A stretch of 64,000 bases of DNA from Portulaca oleracea (GCA_029582165.1 CM055871.1:26370802-26434801); one strand, 5' to 3'. Shown: positions 11,740 through 21,969, numbered from the stretch's first letter. A program made the numbers and translations. Notes: a model not told the origin generated them from the letters alone.

Positions 11740-12135
11740 CTGTTTTATTATTAATTTGACAATAATACATATATCTTACATCAAGATGGTTAATAAAAAT
11801 CGAGTTACCCACAATAAATATTTTTATTAATATTTTCTCAAGTAATTATATATTTATCAATCATAAGAATATAAATTAAATAAATATAAATTATTAATTA
11901 GGTGGAAAAATATAAATTATAGCCTTGATAATTCACATTTTAGTATAAATAAATAAAAAAATATAATTTACATTTTAGTATAGTTCTATATTTATTAAAA
12001 AAATATGAATTAAATAAATATTTTTATATAGTTTATAAATTATAGTAATACTTAAAGTAATGAAATATATTTTTATAATAATTTAAATATTCTTATATTT
12101 AATTTTTTGAGTGATTAACTCATGTGAAAATGTTT
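11740..12135. repeat. AT-rich repeat shared with 36199-36560
   Basis: Extended similarity to 36199-36560. Both carry ATATATTTATCAATCATAAGA-like and AGTATAGTTTTATATTTA-like stretches and end near a GTTTATCAATTTT string that recalls the MITE ends at 11591. It is probably an old MITE. The downstream edge overlaps the presumed 3' UTR of the proline-rich gene at 12168. Confidence 0.55.
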
Positions 12136-12167
12136 ATCAATTTTGCATTAATTTATACCGAAATTGA

Positions 12168-12749
12168 TCAATTATTCTCAAAAGGAGCCTCGTCGTCCTC
12201 ATTCTGGGCGGTGACCCCGTCTTCTTCCTCCTGTTCTTCTGGGACATCAACAGGCGGCTCCTCGCTGATGTCATCTTCTGGCGGTGGTTCCTCCGGCGGC
12301 AGCATGGACGCCGATTGTGGTGGTTGCTGAGGGGCTGGCGGCGGCGGAGAAGACGGCGGCGGTGGTGGCGGAGAAGGCGGCGGCGGATGCGGCGGTGGCG
12401 GTGGCGGTGCCGGTGGGGATCCCTTGACCGTATCGATGATTTGGTTGCCAGTTAGAACGACGTCCTTAGTTTTGTCAAGGACGTCGTCAATGGCGTTCTT
12501 GCTTTTATCAATGACAGTGCCGACGATTCCAGCGCCATGTGTGAGAGCATCGCCCAAACCCTTTAGAAAAGGTAACGACTGCTCATAGTTATAAGCTGAC
12601 GGAGAGGGTGGTGGTGGTGGTTTTGGGGAGGAATTAGGGTTGTTGGTGTGATCATCTATTTGTGATGAGAATACTAAGTAGGGCATAAGAAGGAGTAGTA
12701 AGGTGGCTATCATGGAGGACATTGCCACCTCTTGTGCCCTTGTTCTCAT
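12168..12749 (-). CDS. Small secreted proline-rich protein with acidic tail
   Basis: 193 residues, intact. An amino-terminal signal peptide has hydrophobic core MIATLLLLLMPYLVF (residues 13-27) and likely cleavage after the SS that follows. Next is a short PPPPPSPS motif, then a 50-residue segment with amphipathic-helix character (SLPFLKGLGDALTHGAGIVG onward, about residues 58-110). A long polyproline block follows (about 112-142, PPPPPPHPPPPSPPPPPP). The last 45 residues are Glu/Asp-rich and contain no Lys or Arg. It is presumably exported to the cell wall or apoplast, but it lacks the regular SPPPP-Tyr repeats of true extensins, and I do not recognise the family. Translation could instead begin at the internal Met at residue 10, which is nearer the hydrophobic core. 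A TATA box lies 56-68 bp upstream. Confidence 0.75.
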   Translation of the reverse strand: MRTRAQEVAMSSMIATLLLLLMPYLVFSSQIDDHTNNPNSSPKPPPPPSPSAYNYEQSLPFLKGLGDALTHGAGIVGTVIDKSKNAIDDVLDKTKDVVLTGNQIIDTVKGSPPAPPPPPPHPPPPSPPPPPPSSPPPPAPQQPPQSASMLPPEEPPPEDDISEEPPVDVPEEQEEEDGVTAQNEDDEAPFENN

Positions 12750-12804
12750 CTTGTTGATGCCCTTATAAATTAAATTTGTGTAGCTAAGTAGATAGATAGC
12801 TCTT

Positions 12805-12817
12805 CCTTTTATATAGC
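12805..12817 (-). promoter_or_regulatory. TATA box of the proline-rich gene
   Basis: GCTATATAAAAGG on the minus strand, about 55-70 bp upstream of the ATG at 12749. Almost the same core precedes the genes that start at 21855 and 51036. Confidence 0.7.
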
Positions 12818-12819
12818 AT

Positions 12820-13290
12820 TATAGCATTTACCTTGTTGCCTAACATAATACAAAAATGCTAACTCTATTGAATGTATAAACTAAAATTGACACTTGGAAA
12901 TTTCGCTACATTGCGGGGTATGGAGGGGTATCCATATAGCAACCTTGCCTATTAATTTAATGATTTAGAGAGACCGGGTCTAGTTTACTGAACATTTAAA
13001 AATCATTCACCACATACTATTTCATGAAAAAGAAGCAGAAAACGCTTGATGATGCATTTTAATTTAGTCCATTACAATCTACATTGAGAAAAGTACTTTT
13101 TCAACTATATCCAAATAAAATTATGATCTTATGCTTGTGTTATCCCAACTTTCCCACCCAGTACGCCCAAGTTTTCTATAGGACTACACCTATAAAGGTC
13201 GTCAACCCTTAGCTAGTACCTGTTGTTGATCGTGCTGGTTTACATGCAGTCTAGGTGTCTTGAGACCACCACTCCCTCAACCCTTATTTG
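12820..13290. other. Upstream region of the proline-rich gene
   Basis: Non-coding AT-rich sequence with no recognisable gene or element. It runs into a decayed copia fragment after about 13300. Confidence 0.45.
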
Positions 13291-13299
13291 GTTCTCAAT

Positions 13300-13960
13300 C
13301 ATCCATTGTAGGAGCAATAACCAAAGTCATTATTACTTTCAGTTCTGTTATCATTTTCAAAAAAACTAACACGCATTTGTCGAGCAAGAACAATATTGTG
13401 TTAATACATCTAATGGTATAATATAGCTAGCCTCCGCTTCTTACCGTTCACAATTAGCAAAGCCACTTTCATATAAATTTTCAACTAACCATTTCCAAAT
13501 TGAGTTGTGAAGCCTTCATCATCCAGTTGATCCATGTATATTAAATTCCTGATAAGAATCAGGATATGCCAAAAATCTTTTAACCTCCAACAGGCTTCAT
13601 TTTGAAATTAAGTTCTAATATTTACTTCACCCCTCCCTCATATCTTTGGACTCTTGTTATTTGCAAGCCTGAGCTTGCCAACCTCCCCTAACAAAGTTAA
13701 GAAATTAAAGCCCCTACTAGAAGAAGAAAGAATAGCTTTGAAGTAGCATATCTACCTCTCAATTCTCATCATATGATCTATTCCCACTCAAAGTGAACCC
13801 ATGTTCAATGGAGTTTAAAGATTCAAAGCCATTGCATGTCCTCTTTTCCTTGTCATTGGGTTTAGGACAATCTCCACGATAATAGCCTTTGTCACCACTC
13901 ACCACAATCCCAAAACACACATGCTTACTTGCTTTGTATTATGCATGATCCCTAGCTACT
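13300..13960 (-). pseudogene. Decayed Ty1/copia gag-pol fragment
   Basis: Reading the minus strand gives a zinc-knuckle remnant (WDCG, then DKGYYRGDCPKPN, about 13910-13850). Further downstream comes LDDEGFTTQFGNG followed by VALLIVNGKK (about 13530-13445). That is the order of the gag zinc knuckle and the protease-integrase linker in plant copia elements. Stops and frameshifts interrupt it throughout, and no LTR can be assigned. It is a relic with no coding capacity. Confidence 0.6.
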
Positions 13961-14465
13961 AAAACTCCCTTGTTTCTTCCTACGCCTCACACTCAAAGCA
14001 TTTCCAAAGGACTCCATATAGCCTTTCTATGAAGGGTTTGACTTATGATGATAACATCATAGATAGCTTTGTTATATTTCATAATAGTATACCTTTCAGA
14101 ACAATTAATAGCAGAAACAATAATATGTCAAGAATTAAGCAACCAAAACAACAATATTAATAGGGCTCCAACTTCATCTTAATGGTTAACTGCATTAAAT
14201 TAACCAAGTTTTGACAAAAATTAACCATTTTAACTTCATCCTGAAATTAAAAGTCCGCGCTTTACAGTAAATATTAGCACATGTATACAGCTCTAGAGTA
14301 AGCTGACTTTATAGTAAGAACTTAGTCAAGTCCATTTGCAAAGTCTTAATTAATATTGGTGTACAATACAAGTCAACATAAGTATCCAACAATGTCCAAT
14401 TTTCAACTTGCAGCAATATACCTATTATTATTAAGTTACTAATTAACTTCATCTTAAAGGTTAGT
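13961..14465. other. 3' flank of the first duplicated gene
   Basis: Non-coding. The part after about 14285 (AGAGTAAGCTGACTTTATAG and onwards) is similar to 18874-19080. This marks the downstream edge of the duplication that produced the two Gly-rich genes. Confidence 0.55.
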
Positions 14466-14538
14466 TCAAGCTAGCGAGAAACAACAGTGAAATTCACTTG
14501 CAAGTAGCTGTCTCGACGATGGGTTAGCCAGATATGCT

Positions 14539-15561
14539 TCAACGATCTTCGCCATCAGTACCACCAGCGCCACCCTGGTCATCCTCAGCAGCACCACCAC
14601 CACCACCATCATCATCACCAGGAAAACCACCGCCATCGTCCTCAGAACCACCATCTTCTCCACCACCACCACCTTCTTCTCCATCTTCACCGCCACCCCC
14701 GGCATCTTCTCCAACTCCACCTTCACCACCACCTTCTTCTCCATCTCCGCCACCACCTCCGACTCCAGCTTCGGCTCCAACTTCATCTCCACCTCCAGCT
14801 TCAGCTCCGACACCGACTTCGTCATCCATGCCAGCTGGCAGTTGTTGGGGTTCATCCGGCAGCTGCGGCGGGCCCACTTCCGGTGGGGTCTGCGGAAAAG
14901 ATGGCTGAACACCTCCCAGATGTCCCGGTGTGCCCACTGCCGGCGGAGTCTGTGGAAAAGATGGTTGCAAACCTCCCAGATGCCCCGGTGGGCCCTCCAC
15001 GGGCGGGGTCCACGGAAAAGACGGCCGCAAACCTCCCAGCCGCCACGGCCGCCTCGGGGGCCGGGGGTGGAGCGGGGGCCTCCTCAACCGCGAGAGCAAT
15101 GGGGCCCGCTTTTTGCCTGGGCGCGGCTTTTTACTCGGGCCCCACCTCCAGAAGGGCTTCTTAGGGTATCTTGAGAGAGGCTTCTTCTTGGGAATACGGC
15201 GGAGGGGACGTTTTCTTTTACGGGTGAGGAAAGAAGGCTTTTTGCGCCCTGCTCCGAGTTTGGACCTGAGTTTGCCGAGTTTGGACCGGTGTTTGCGGTT
15301 GAGTTTGCCAAGTTTGGACCGGTGTTTGGGGTTGAGTTTGCTGAGTTTGGACCGGGATTTGGCGCCGTGTTTGGCAGCCCTGCGGAAAAAGAGTTCCTGG
15401 TAAAAAGAAGGGTCGCCATCCTACGGTGGTGGAGGTGGTGCCGGAAGTAGTGAGTTATTGTTAGGTTTTGGTTCTTCGGCGATGGTTAGGGAGGGTGTTG
15501 TGGTGAGGGAGACTATGGTTAATAGTAGGGTTGTGGTTAGACAAGCCATTTGGGGTCTCAT
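14539..15561 (-). pseudogene. Secreted Pro/Lys/Gly-rich protein, copy 1, with in-frame stop
   Basis: One frame of 340 codons from ATG 15561 to the stop at 14539, interrupted by a single TAG at codon 47 (15421-15423). Residues 1-28 are a signal peptide (core TTTLLLTIVSLTT). Before the stop lies a short Pro stretch. After it come a Lys/Arg-rich region with repeated HRSKLGKLN units, three repeats of a 20-residue unit (GHLGGLQPSFPQTPP type), and a Gly/Asp/Glu-rich tail starting MDDEVG and ending DGEDR. The paralogue at 19090-21855 matches in signal peptide, KHGAK motif, MDDE and GGFPG tail but has no stop there, so the TAG is a lesion rather than the natural end. The only introns of GT...AG form that would skip it nearby are too short for plants. 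Family not recognised. Confidence 0.7.
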
Positions 15562-15664
15562 TTTGGTCCTATGCATGGGTACGTTACGTCACTCGGAGTA
15601 GGATTTCGTTGGCCAACCCTATATATGTCCATGCATGGATCATGCAAGGTCGGAAATTACAACC

Positions 15665-15676
15665 CTTTATATAAAG
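15665..15676 (-). promoter_or_regulatory. TATA box of copy 1
   Basis: CTTTATATAAAG, palindromic, about 105 bp upstream of the ATG at 15561. It corresponds to GCTATATAAAGG in front of copy 2. A CATGCATG (RY-type) palindrome lies between TATA and ATG at about 15631-15638, and TATGCATGGG is conserved in both copies nearer the ATG. Confidence 0.6.
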
Positions 15677-15690
15677 CTTTCACATCCAAT

Positions 15691-16323
15691 TAGGATTCCA
15701 ATCAGCCAAGTCGACTCGTAAGTCAGCTTGACAAGAAGCTCAATAAGATCGGCTTGTAATAAGTTTGAACCAGCTTTGGCTCAAGCTCGTCACATAAATA
15801 ATCCAAATCGATCCCAAAGAAGTTTGACTCATGGAGCTCATAAGGCTCGTGAGGTAAATTGGATGAAATATATATGATATGATTGATAATACAATTTCCA
15901 AAATAAAATTACTTTATTCACATGGATTAGAAGTTGTGTTTTTGATAGATCTATTTTTACGTGTTGTAAATCCAAATCATAAAATTTTCATTATCACTAT
16001 AAGATTAATTTATTTTAATTTACATCCTATAATTGTTATTTTGAATTAATTAATTTTCAACCTTATATCATTATTTGACTTTGTTATAAGTACTTTTTTT
16101 ATTATTATTCTATTTTGAAAGTACTCTTTATTATCACTTTGTAGGTCAACAAAATGAATAGTAATGAACAATTATTGACTCGTTAAGTTTGTGAGGGCTC
16201 GCGAACCAAGCCGTGAGCTTAACTTTTCAGGCTCGCCAAGCTTATAATATAGCTCACGAGCCAAGAGTTGTGTCTGCCAAGCTCGGGCTCGACTCGACTC
16301 GACTCAACTCATTGCCAGTCCTA
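15691..16323. mobile_element. Non-autonomous hAT element in the copy 1 promoter
   Basis: 633 bp flanked by perfect 8-bp duplications CATCCAAT (15683-15690 and 16324-16331). Ends are inverted: TAGGATTCCAAT left, TAGGACTGGCAAT on the other strand at the right. The subterminal regions carry repeated CTCGACTCGACTC motifs. The 8-bp duplication and TAGG ends fit hAT. The duplicated gene copy at 21970-21990 has the uninterrupted target (CACTTCCAATTTATCATTCAC), which proves the insertion. It lies 7 bp upstream of the copy 1 TATA box. Confidence 0.9.
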
Positions 16324-16429
16324 CATCCAATTATTATTCACAAAGGACATTATTCTTGGGACAAGTTATATATTTATTATTGTCTCCATCTCACCACGAT
16401 AACTGTCGATTAATAAACGTTACACAGTT

Positions 16430-16655
16430 TCCAATATCTTTTTTTTATTGAGAATTTCTCATAGTAGATTTTATCAAAAAATTACAATGTTACACTCTTA
16501 TGATAATATTTTTCATCAAGAATCTAATAACAATACTTTGGCATAATAGAACTTTGTATGGTTTGAAATATTAATAGTGATAAATTTTTAAAGTTTGACT
16601 TGCATGAAATTAAAGTTACATTTAATAAGGAACAGAGGAAATATATATAACACAA
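16430..16655. repeat. Decayed Stowaway-type MITE
   Basis: Contains TATTTTTCATCAAGAATCTAA and AAGTTTGACTTG strings matching the interior of the Stowaway copies at 22028 and 63460, without clear ends. Confidence 0.4.
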
Positions 16656-16660
16656 TACTA

Positions 16661-16899
16661 CCTACCTTGTGTTTTTTTATCGGCTGTCTAGATTTCTATA
16701 TAAAAAGTTTGATAATTAATATCTAAATTTTTATAATAATACATTATATAAATTGATGTCATTAAATTCGTAATAAAAATACTATTAAAAAAGTATAATA
16801 TTATGTCTTTTTATAAAAATCTTATATATATCAGAAACTATTGATTACGTATCATTGATTTCAAAAAGTGTGAATGACATATAAAAAAAGAACAAGGGA
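16661..16899. mobile_element. Stowaway-like MITE
   Basis: Ends CCTACCTTGTGTTTTTTTATC and, inverted, CCTTGTTCTTTTTTTAT, with an interior similar to the copies at 22028, 56687 and 63460. A TA precedes it. Confidence 0.65.
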
Positions 16900-17161
16900 T
16901 CAGATTATCTTATACAAATCATTTTCAAATACCTCTGTGAACAATAATATGTGTCTTATTTTTCAATAAATTAATGTGTATTACCATTTTTTATGTCAAT
17001 TTGTTTTATACGTAATATTAATTATCAATTACGAGAAGATTACAATAGATTGGTTACGCCAACAGTTGCAAATGACACTCTAATCGAATGAACCTCGTTC
17101 GTTAGGTATATTTTAGGAATTTTTTTGTAAAGTTATAAAGTTATAGATAAATATATAATTT

Positions 17162-17342
17162 TGTTAGGATTCACCCATGAGTAAAAATGTCCCACATCGG
17201 AAAAAAAAGAAGGAAAAGGACATGGTATATAAATCAAGTGGGCTACTCCTCTTAACTCTAATTAGTTTTAAGATGGAACTTTACTTAACTTATGTACCAG
17301 GGTCTTGGTTGAAGCAGGATCCCGCCTTAGATCTCCTTACCA
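17162..17342 (+). repeat. TRIM 5' LTR
   Basis: 181 bp, about 80-85 % identical by eye to the 3' copy at 17599-17779. Confidence 0.8.
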
Positions 17343-17598
17343 AGTGGTATTAGAGTCGATGGTTTGTTCGGCTGGGCGCATGGTGTGGGAATATGGTCCT
17401 ATAAAAATCACCATGGACAGGAGCAAGAACCATGGTGCGCGTGCGGCTGGGTCTCCTGAAGGCGCAAAGTGGTGGCATGGTATTCAAGTGGAGTATGGTG
17501 CGGCTATAATGGGCTCTTAATGGTGACTTGAAACCTTGACAAGAAAAAAGAGCCTTCCGATCAAGGGAGAGATGCTCATGTGTGAAAGGGGAAATTCT

Positions 17599-17779
17599 TG
17601 TGATTCACACATGAATAAAAATGTCCCACATTGAAAAACAAAACAAAGGAAAATGACGTAGTATATAAGCAAGTGGACTACTCCTCTTGACACTAATTGG
17701 ATTTAAGATGAAATGTTACTTAACTTGTGTACAATAGGCATTGGTTAAAGTGGACTACCTCCTTGAATTTCCCTAACCA
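17599..17779 (+). repeat. TRIM 3' LTR
   Basis: 181 bp direct repeat of 17162-17342, preceded by the purine tract AAAGGGGAAA. Confidence 0.8.
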
Positions 17780-18268
17780 ATTTTATACAATTTATATGTT
17801 GTATTATAGTTATCGAAGTGAATGGTATCATTTATTTTACTTTAATACCCAAATATATAGGTTTTATATCAAGACAAAATATTTAAGAGGTGTCTTACAC
17901 CAAGACTTATATCATTTTGATCATATCTATATTTGAAAATGATATGAGTCTTGGGAAAATCCACTTCTTAAGTATTTGGTCCTGGTGTCAAATATAGGAT
18001 TATCAGGTTATTAAATCTCCGACTTTGGGGTTGTTAATCTCACTATCACAAACTTCACATTTGGCTCATAATAGTCCAACCTTTTGGGTAGTATTTGTCA
18101 GTAGCTCAATATTGAATTAACATCAATTAAGTTCATATTTTTGTTATTTGGGGGTGATCCTAGTATAGGGGTGATATGCCAACCCGGTTGAGTTGTTATG
18201 AGTGAAATGTACGTGAAGTTCGAATATTGTGATAAACAACCTCAAACTTGGAGATTTCATAACCTAAT

Positions 18269-18391
<123 letters not shown>

Positions 18392-18479
18392 TACTTGATA
18401 TTAAACTAAAAGAGGATACTATTGACTTTTATAACTTCAATGCCACATATAAATTACATAAGATTACATTTAGTTCATC

Positions 18480-18870
18480 AATTTTCAAAGTAGGAAAAAA
18501 TGCTTAAAATATGTTTTAACGATTGTGGTTGACTCGATTTGAGTGTCACTTATATTTGTTGGCATAGCGAACATCCAACACATACTAAGCTTTTTTCAAT
18601 TGATAATCAACACTAATGGTTAAAAAATTAGCGTCGAAATCATGGTAAAATTTAAACAACCTAAAATGTACTGTATATTCTCTAAGATATATATTGTTAT
18701 CCATATATTAAATATAAAAATTATAATAATATTATATATAAATTTATACTTTAATATATAATTTTTTGAATTTACAAAAACACATCAATATACCTAACAG
18801 ATAGGATTGATTCAATCGTTCAAATATTATGTCATTCATACTCGGTTGGCTACGACAAGACATGCTAATT
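18480..18870. repeat. Decayed MITE-like sequence
   Basis: Contains TTGTTGGCATAGCGAAC and AAGCTTTTTTCAATTGATAAT, which match the interior of the MITE at 11212-11596, and further AT-rich sequence. Ends not found. Confidence 0.5.
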
Positions 18871-19656
18871 AGCTCTTAGAATAAGCTGATCACTTTGTAG
18901 GAAGAATTTAGTCAAATCCATTGCAACGTCACATTTTCATATTATTAATCGGTGTATAATACAAGTTAACATAAGTATCCAATTTTCAACTGGCCCCAAT
19001 ACTTATTAAGTTATCATATCATCAAAGCTTAATTAATTTTAATTCAAGAAAACAACGCTGAAAACTTGCTAGCTGGCTAGAACTATGCTTCAACGATACT
19101 CACCATCAGCACCACCCTCATCACCACCAGGAAAACCACCGCCTTCCTCGCCAGCACCACCCTCTCCTCCTCCATCTCCACCACCAACGCCACCACCTTC
19201 TTCTCCATCTCCACCACCAACTCCGGCTTCTTCTCCGGCCAGACCTTCACCTCCGGCTTCATCACCGGCTCCGGCTCCAGCTTCAGCCCCGGCTTCGTCG
19301 TCCATGCCAGCTAGCGGCGGAAGTGGGTTTGCTGGTGGGTGCCGCCTCGGGTGCGGCAGCTTAGGGAGATGTGGGTGAGGGTGAGGGATCTTGGGATGGC
19401 AGCCGAGAGGGTTTTTTTTAGTTCTAGGGAGGAATTTGTGAGGGTGGGGAGGCTTGTGGCCACCTGGGAGTTTGGAGTGGATTTTGGCGCCGTGTTTGGC
19501 TCCCCTGTGTAGTAGTAACAGTTCCTGGTTCAACGAAGTGGCGTTGTCGTGCGGTGGTTCTGGTGGCGCAGGTGGTGCGGGAAGAAGAGAGTTGTTGTCT
19601 TGTTTTGGGTCGGCGAGGGTTAGGGAGGGTGTGGTGGTGAGAGAGACTATGGTTAG

Positions 19657-20547
19657 TGTTGGAGCCCAAGAGGGGGGTGAAGTTCACAATTAAGATCTAC
19701 ACACTAGGTAAGGACGTTAGAGCAAACTTCATTGGTTTCAAGCCAAGGATAAAAACACAGTGTAACTGAAATACCTCATTAGATTTATAACAATAAAAGA
19801 ACAAGTTACACTTACAAAATAAAACAAGAAGTAACAGCCCGAAGGCAGTTACTGATAGGATCACTGACCAAGACTGAATGTCCTTGAGTCAGCTACAGAT
19901 AAGGATCGTCGTAGGAAAAACCCTAGCGGCGATTTGGAACACGATGGACTACATTGAAGCACAAACACACACAGCCTTAGTCCGTCAAGGCTCTGCTACA
20001 CACCATCTCTCCACCACATGTGGACACAACGAATGCTCACCAAGGTCCTTGGCTATACCTTCACCAGAGGTCCTTTACTAGCTACCTTCACCACCGAACC
20101 ATTGGTTACACACTCAGAAATCCCACCGGATTTCTTACTCTGCGATTACTTCCGTGGAATCGCCTAACTTCTCAATTCTTCTATCGTCCTTTTTATAGAT
20201 GCCTTTGGATGCTTGGACTTGAGTCCTTCCAACGGTAACTTGCCTTGTATGTTGATTTCTTCCCTTTTGTTGCTACAATAATCATGATTGATTTCCCTTG
20301 ATTTATTTCCTTTTGTTTCCTTTTTATATCTACAAGAATCATGCCCATAATAAGAATATGTAATATATAATCAAAATATATATATTATATACACATAATC
20401 TGAGTATAATATCATAATATATATTATATACTCATAATATATAATTAGATTATATAAGGCAACTTCCCTTTTCCGGATTTTCACTTTCATCAAAACCGAA
20501 GGTCCTTCGCGGATGCGCGGTGAAGGACCTTGACCCTGTCTTCAACA
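19657..20547 (-). repeat. 3' LTR of the mosaic element
   Basis: 891 bp. 20140-20547 matches 21410-21811 with few differences. 19657-20130 has only short shared words (AAGGACGTTAG, GAATGTCCTT) with the other LTR. Confidence 0.85.
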
Positions 20548-20568
20548 ATCTCCCCCTTTTTGATGAAA
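20548..20568 (-). other. Polypurine tract of the mosaic element
   Basis: ATCTCCCCCTTTTTGATG on the plus strand, that is, CATCAAAAAGGGGGAGAT in element orientation, directly before the 3' LTR. Confidence 0.75.
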
Positions 20569-20947
20569 GATAAAATTCAGCAACAATAAATCCTTTTTCC
20601 CTTTTTGGATCGTCACAAGGTCAATAGGGAATCTCCCCCTTGATATAACATCTAGTATGTTTTAGAGGTTGGCTAGAAATCTGCAACGCTTGATAAACTT
20701 GTCAGTACTAAGAGAGGGTCCTCCCCCTCAATTAATGTCATAATTCAATATGATCAATGAATGGTTTACAGATGACATACCTCAAATTTTGTATCGGATG
20801 ATGGACATAATGATTATGATTTAACCTTTTTTTTCCTTATCAATGTCCTTGTAGCAGAATGCATCTACGTCTGTGACTTACCTTTTTATTTTCACTATCC
20901 CCCGTGATCTTTTCCACAGAGCGGTTAATCTCTTCTTGTGTGGACCT

Positions 20948-20959
20948 GCTCTGATACCA
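20948..20959 (-). other. Primer-binding site of the mosaic element
   Basis: TGGTATCAGAGC on the minus strand, two bases after the end of the 5' LTR. Same initiator-Met tRNA primer as the other elements here. Confidence 0.88.
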
Positions 20960-20961
20960 AT

Positions 20962-21811
20962 TGAAAGAACCCTAGAGGGGGGGTGAATAGGGTTACTGAA
21001 TTTTTCTGCACAAATCACAACTCAGCAAGGACGTTAGGTTCTCAGTCTAAACAGACCGAGAATTTCCTTCACATGAAGCAGAAATAGAATTAATAAAGGA
21101 CAGAATATATGAATTGAATAACCTCCTTTATTGTGAACAGAACATGATGAACCTAGGATGAATGTCCTTAGGTTTTACAATGAACCAAGCGCCTTACAAG
21201 GACGCTTCTTATTTTCTGGAAACTAACACACACCAAATTCAATCTTTGGTGTTCAAACTCAGTCGATCCTAATTCCGTCTAGGAAACGACTACACAGGCA
21301 ACAATCAATCCTAGATCCGTTAAGGATTGATTTCACTCAAACTTCTCGCAACACCAATTCTCTCAAGAACACCAAAATAGAAAACTCTATTTCTATTTTG
21401 AACACCCGATTTCTTCCGTGGAATCGTTTATCTTCTCAATTCTTCTATCGTCCTTTTTATAGATGCCTTTGGATGCTTGGACTTGAGTCCTTCCAACGGT
21501 AACTTGCCTTGTATGTTGATTTCTTCCCTTTTGTTGCTACAATAATCATGATTGATTTTCCTTGATTTGTTTCCTTTTGTTTCCTTTTTATATCTACAAG
21601 AATCATGCCCATAATAAGAATATATAATATATAATCAAAATATATATATTATATACACATAATCTGAGTATAATATCAGAATATATATTATATACTCATA
21701 ATATATAATCAGATTATATAAGGCAATTTCCCTTTTCCGGATTTTCACTTTCATCAAAACCGAAGGTCCTTCGCGGATGCGCGGTAAAGGACCTTGACCC
21801 TGTCTTCAACA
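20962..21811 (-). repeat. 5' LTR of the mosaic element
   Basis: 850 bp. Starts TGAAAGAACCCTAGAGGGG and ends CTTCAACA on the plus strand. Confidence 0.85.
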
Positions 21812-21957
21812 GTTAGTAGTAGGGTTGTGGTCACAAAAGCCATTTGGGCTCTCATTTTTGTCCTATGCATGGGTACGTCGATCACTTCGAGTAGGGTTAC
21901 GTTGGCCAACCCTTTGTGTGATATGTCCACATATCATGCAACTTTGGAAATTACCAC

Positions 21958-21969
21958 CCTTTATATAGC
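21958..21969 (-). promoter_or_regulatory. TATA box of copy 2
   Basis: GCTATATAAAGG on the minus strand, about 100 bp upstream of ATG 21855, at the same place as in copy 1. Confidence 0.6.

Larger units (their letters stand above)
17162..17779 (+). mobile_element. TRIM (miniature LTR retrotransposon), 618 bp
   Basis: Two 181-bp direct repeats (17162-17342 and 17599-17779) start TGT and end ACCA. Both contain AAAATGTCCCACAT and GTGG(G/A)CTACTCCTCTT. TGGTATTAGAGTC, a one-mismatch initiator-Met primer site, lies two bases after the first. AAAGGGGAAATTCT precedes the second. The 256-bp interior has no conserved protein domain. Four bases, ATTT, are duplicated at the ends, and the homologous MITE at 62190 shows the empty site. 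Confidence 0.85.
16955..17950. repeat. MULE-MITE relative split by a TRIM element
   Basis: The sequence on both sides of the TRIM matches the intact relative at 61957-62345, including ...GTATAATTTTATACAATTTAT... where the TRIM inserted. The right end carries GTGTCTTACACCAAGACTTAT, a variant of the family terminal motif. The left edge is uncertain. Confidence 0.6.
19657..21811 (-). mobile_element. Non-autonomous LTR retrotransposon with mosaic LTRs
   Basis: 2155 bp flanked by perfect GTTAG duplications (19652-19656, 21812-21816). Copy 1 of the gene shows the empty site (ACTATGGTTAATAGTAGG). Orientation is minus: a primer-binding site (GCTCTGATACCA on the plus strand, 20948-20959) lies two bases from the right-hand 5' LTR, and a purine tract lies next to the left-hand 3' LTR. 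The interior is only 414 bp with no domain. The two LTRs are nearly identical over their U3 side (about 400 bp) but show almost no similarity over the rest. Confidence 0.88.
19090..21855 (-). pseudogene. Secreted Pro/Gly-rich protein, copy 2, split by an LTR element
   Basis: The gene reads from ATG 21855. Fifteen codons (MRAQMAFVTTTLLLT) are followed by the LTR element at 19657-21811. The frame resumes at 19651 and runs to the stop at 19090. Leaving out the insertion and one target copy, it is a continuous 201-residue frame. It has a signal peptide; a Pro/Ala stretch; a Lys/His-rich middle (KHGAKIHSKL, then HPHPHLPKLPHP) with an HPH/PHPH character; MDDEAGAEAGAGAG; and a Gly/Glu-rich tail with GGFPGG, ending GEYR. 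The carboxy half is similar to copy 1. The insertion falls in the signal-peptide hydrophobic core, so export of any product should be lost. The first ATG downstream of the insertion in this frame is at 19533, inside the mature region. Function not recognised. Confidence 0.8.

Noticed and set aside
12124..12330. Plus-strand Ser/Gly-rich open frame
   Set aside because: Shadow of the minus-strand proline-rich gene, which has a signal peptide and TATA box.
15380..15424. Intron removing the in-frame stop of gene copy 1
   Set aside because: GTAGGA donor is possible, but the nearest acceptors give introns of 28-43 bases, too short for plants.
17305..17520. 71-codon frame in the TRIM
   Set aside because: TRIM interiors are non-coding and the frame has no conserved domain.
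20548..20961. Protein-coding interior of the mosaic LTR element
   Set aside because: 414 bp with stops in all frames and no gag or pol motif.
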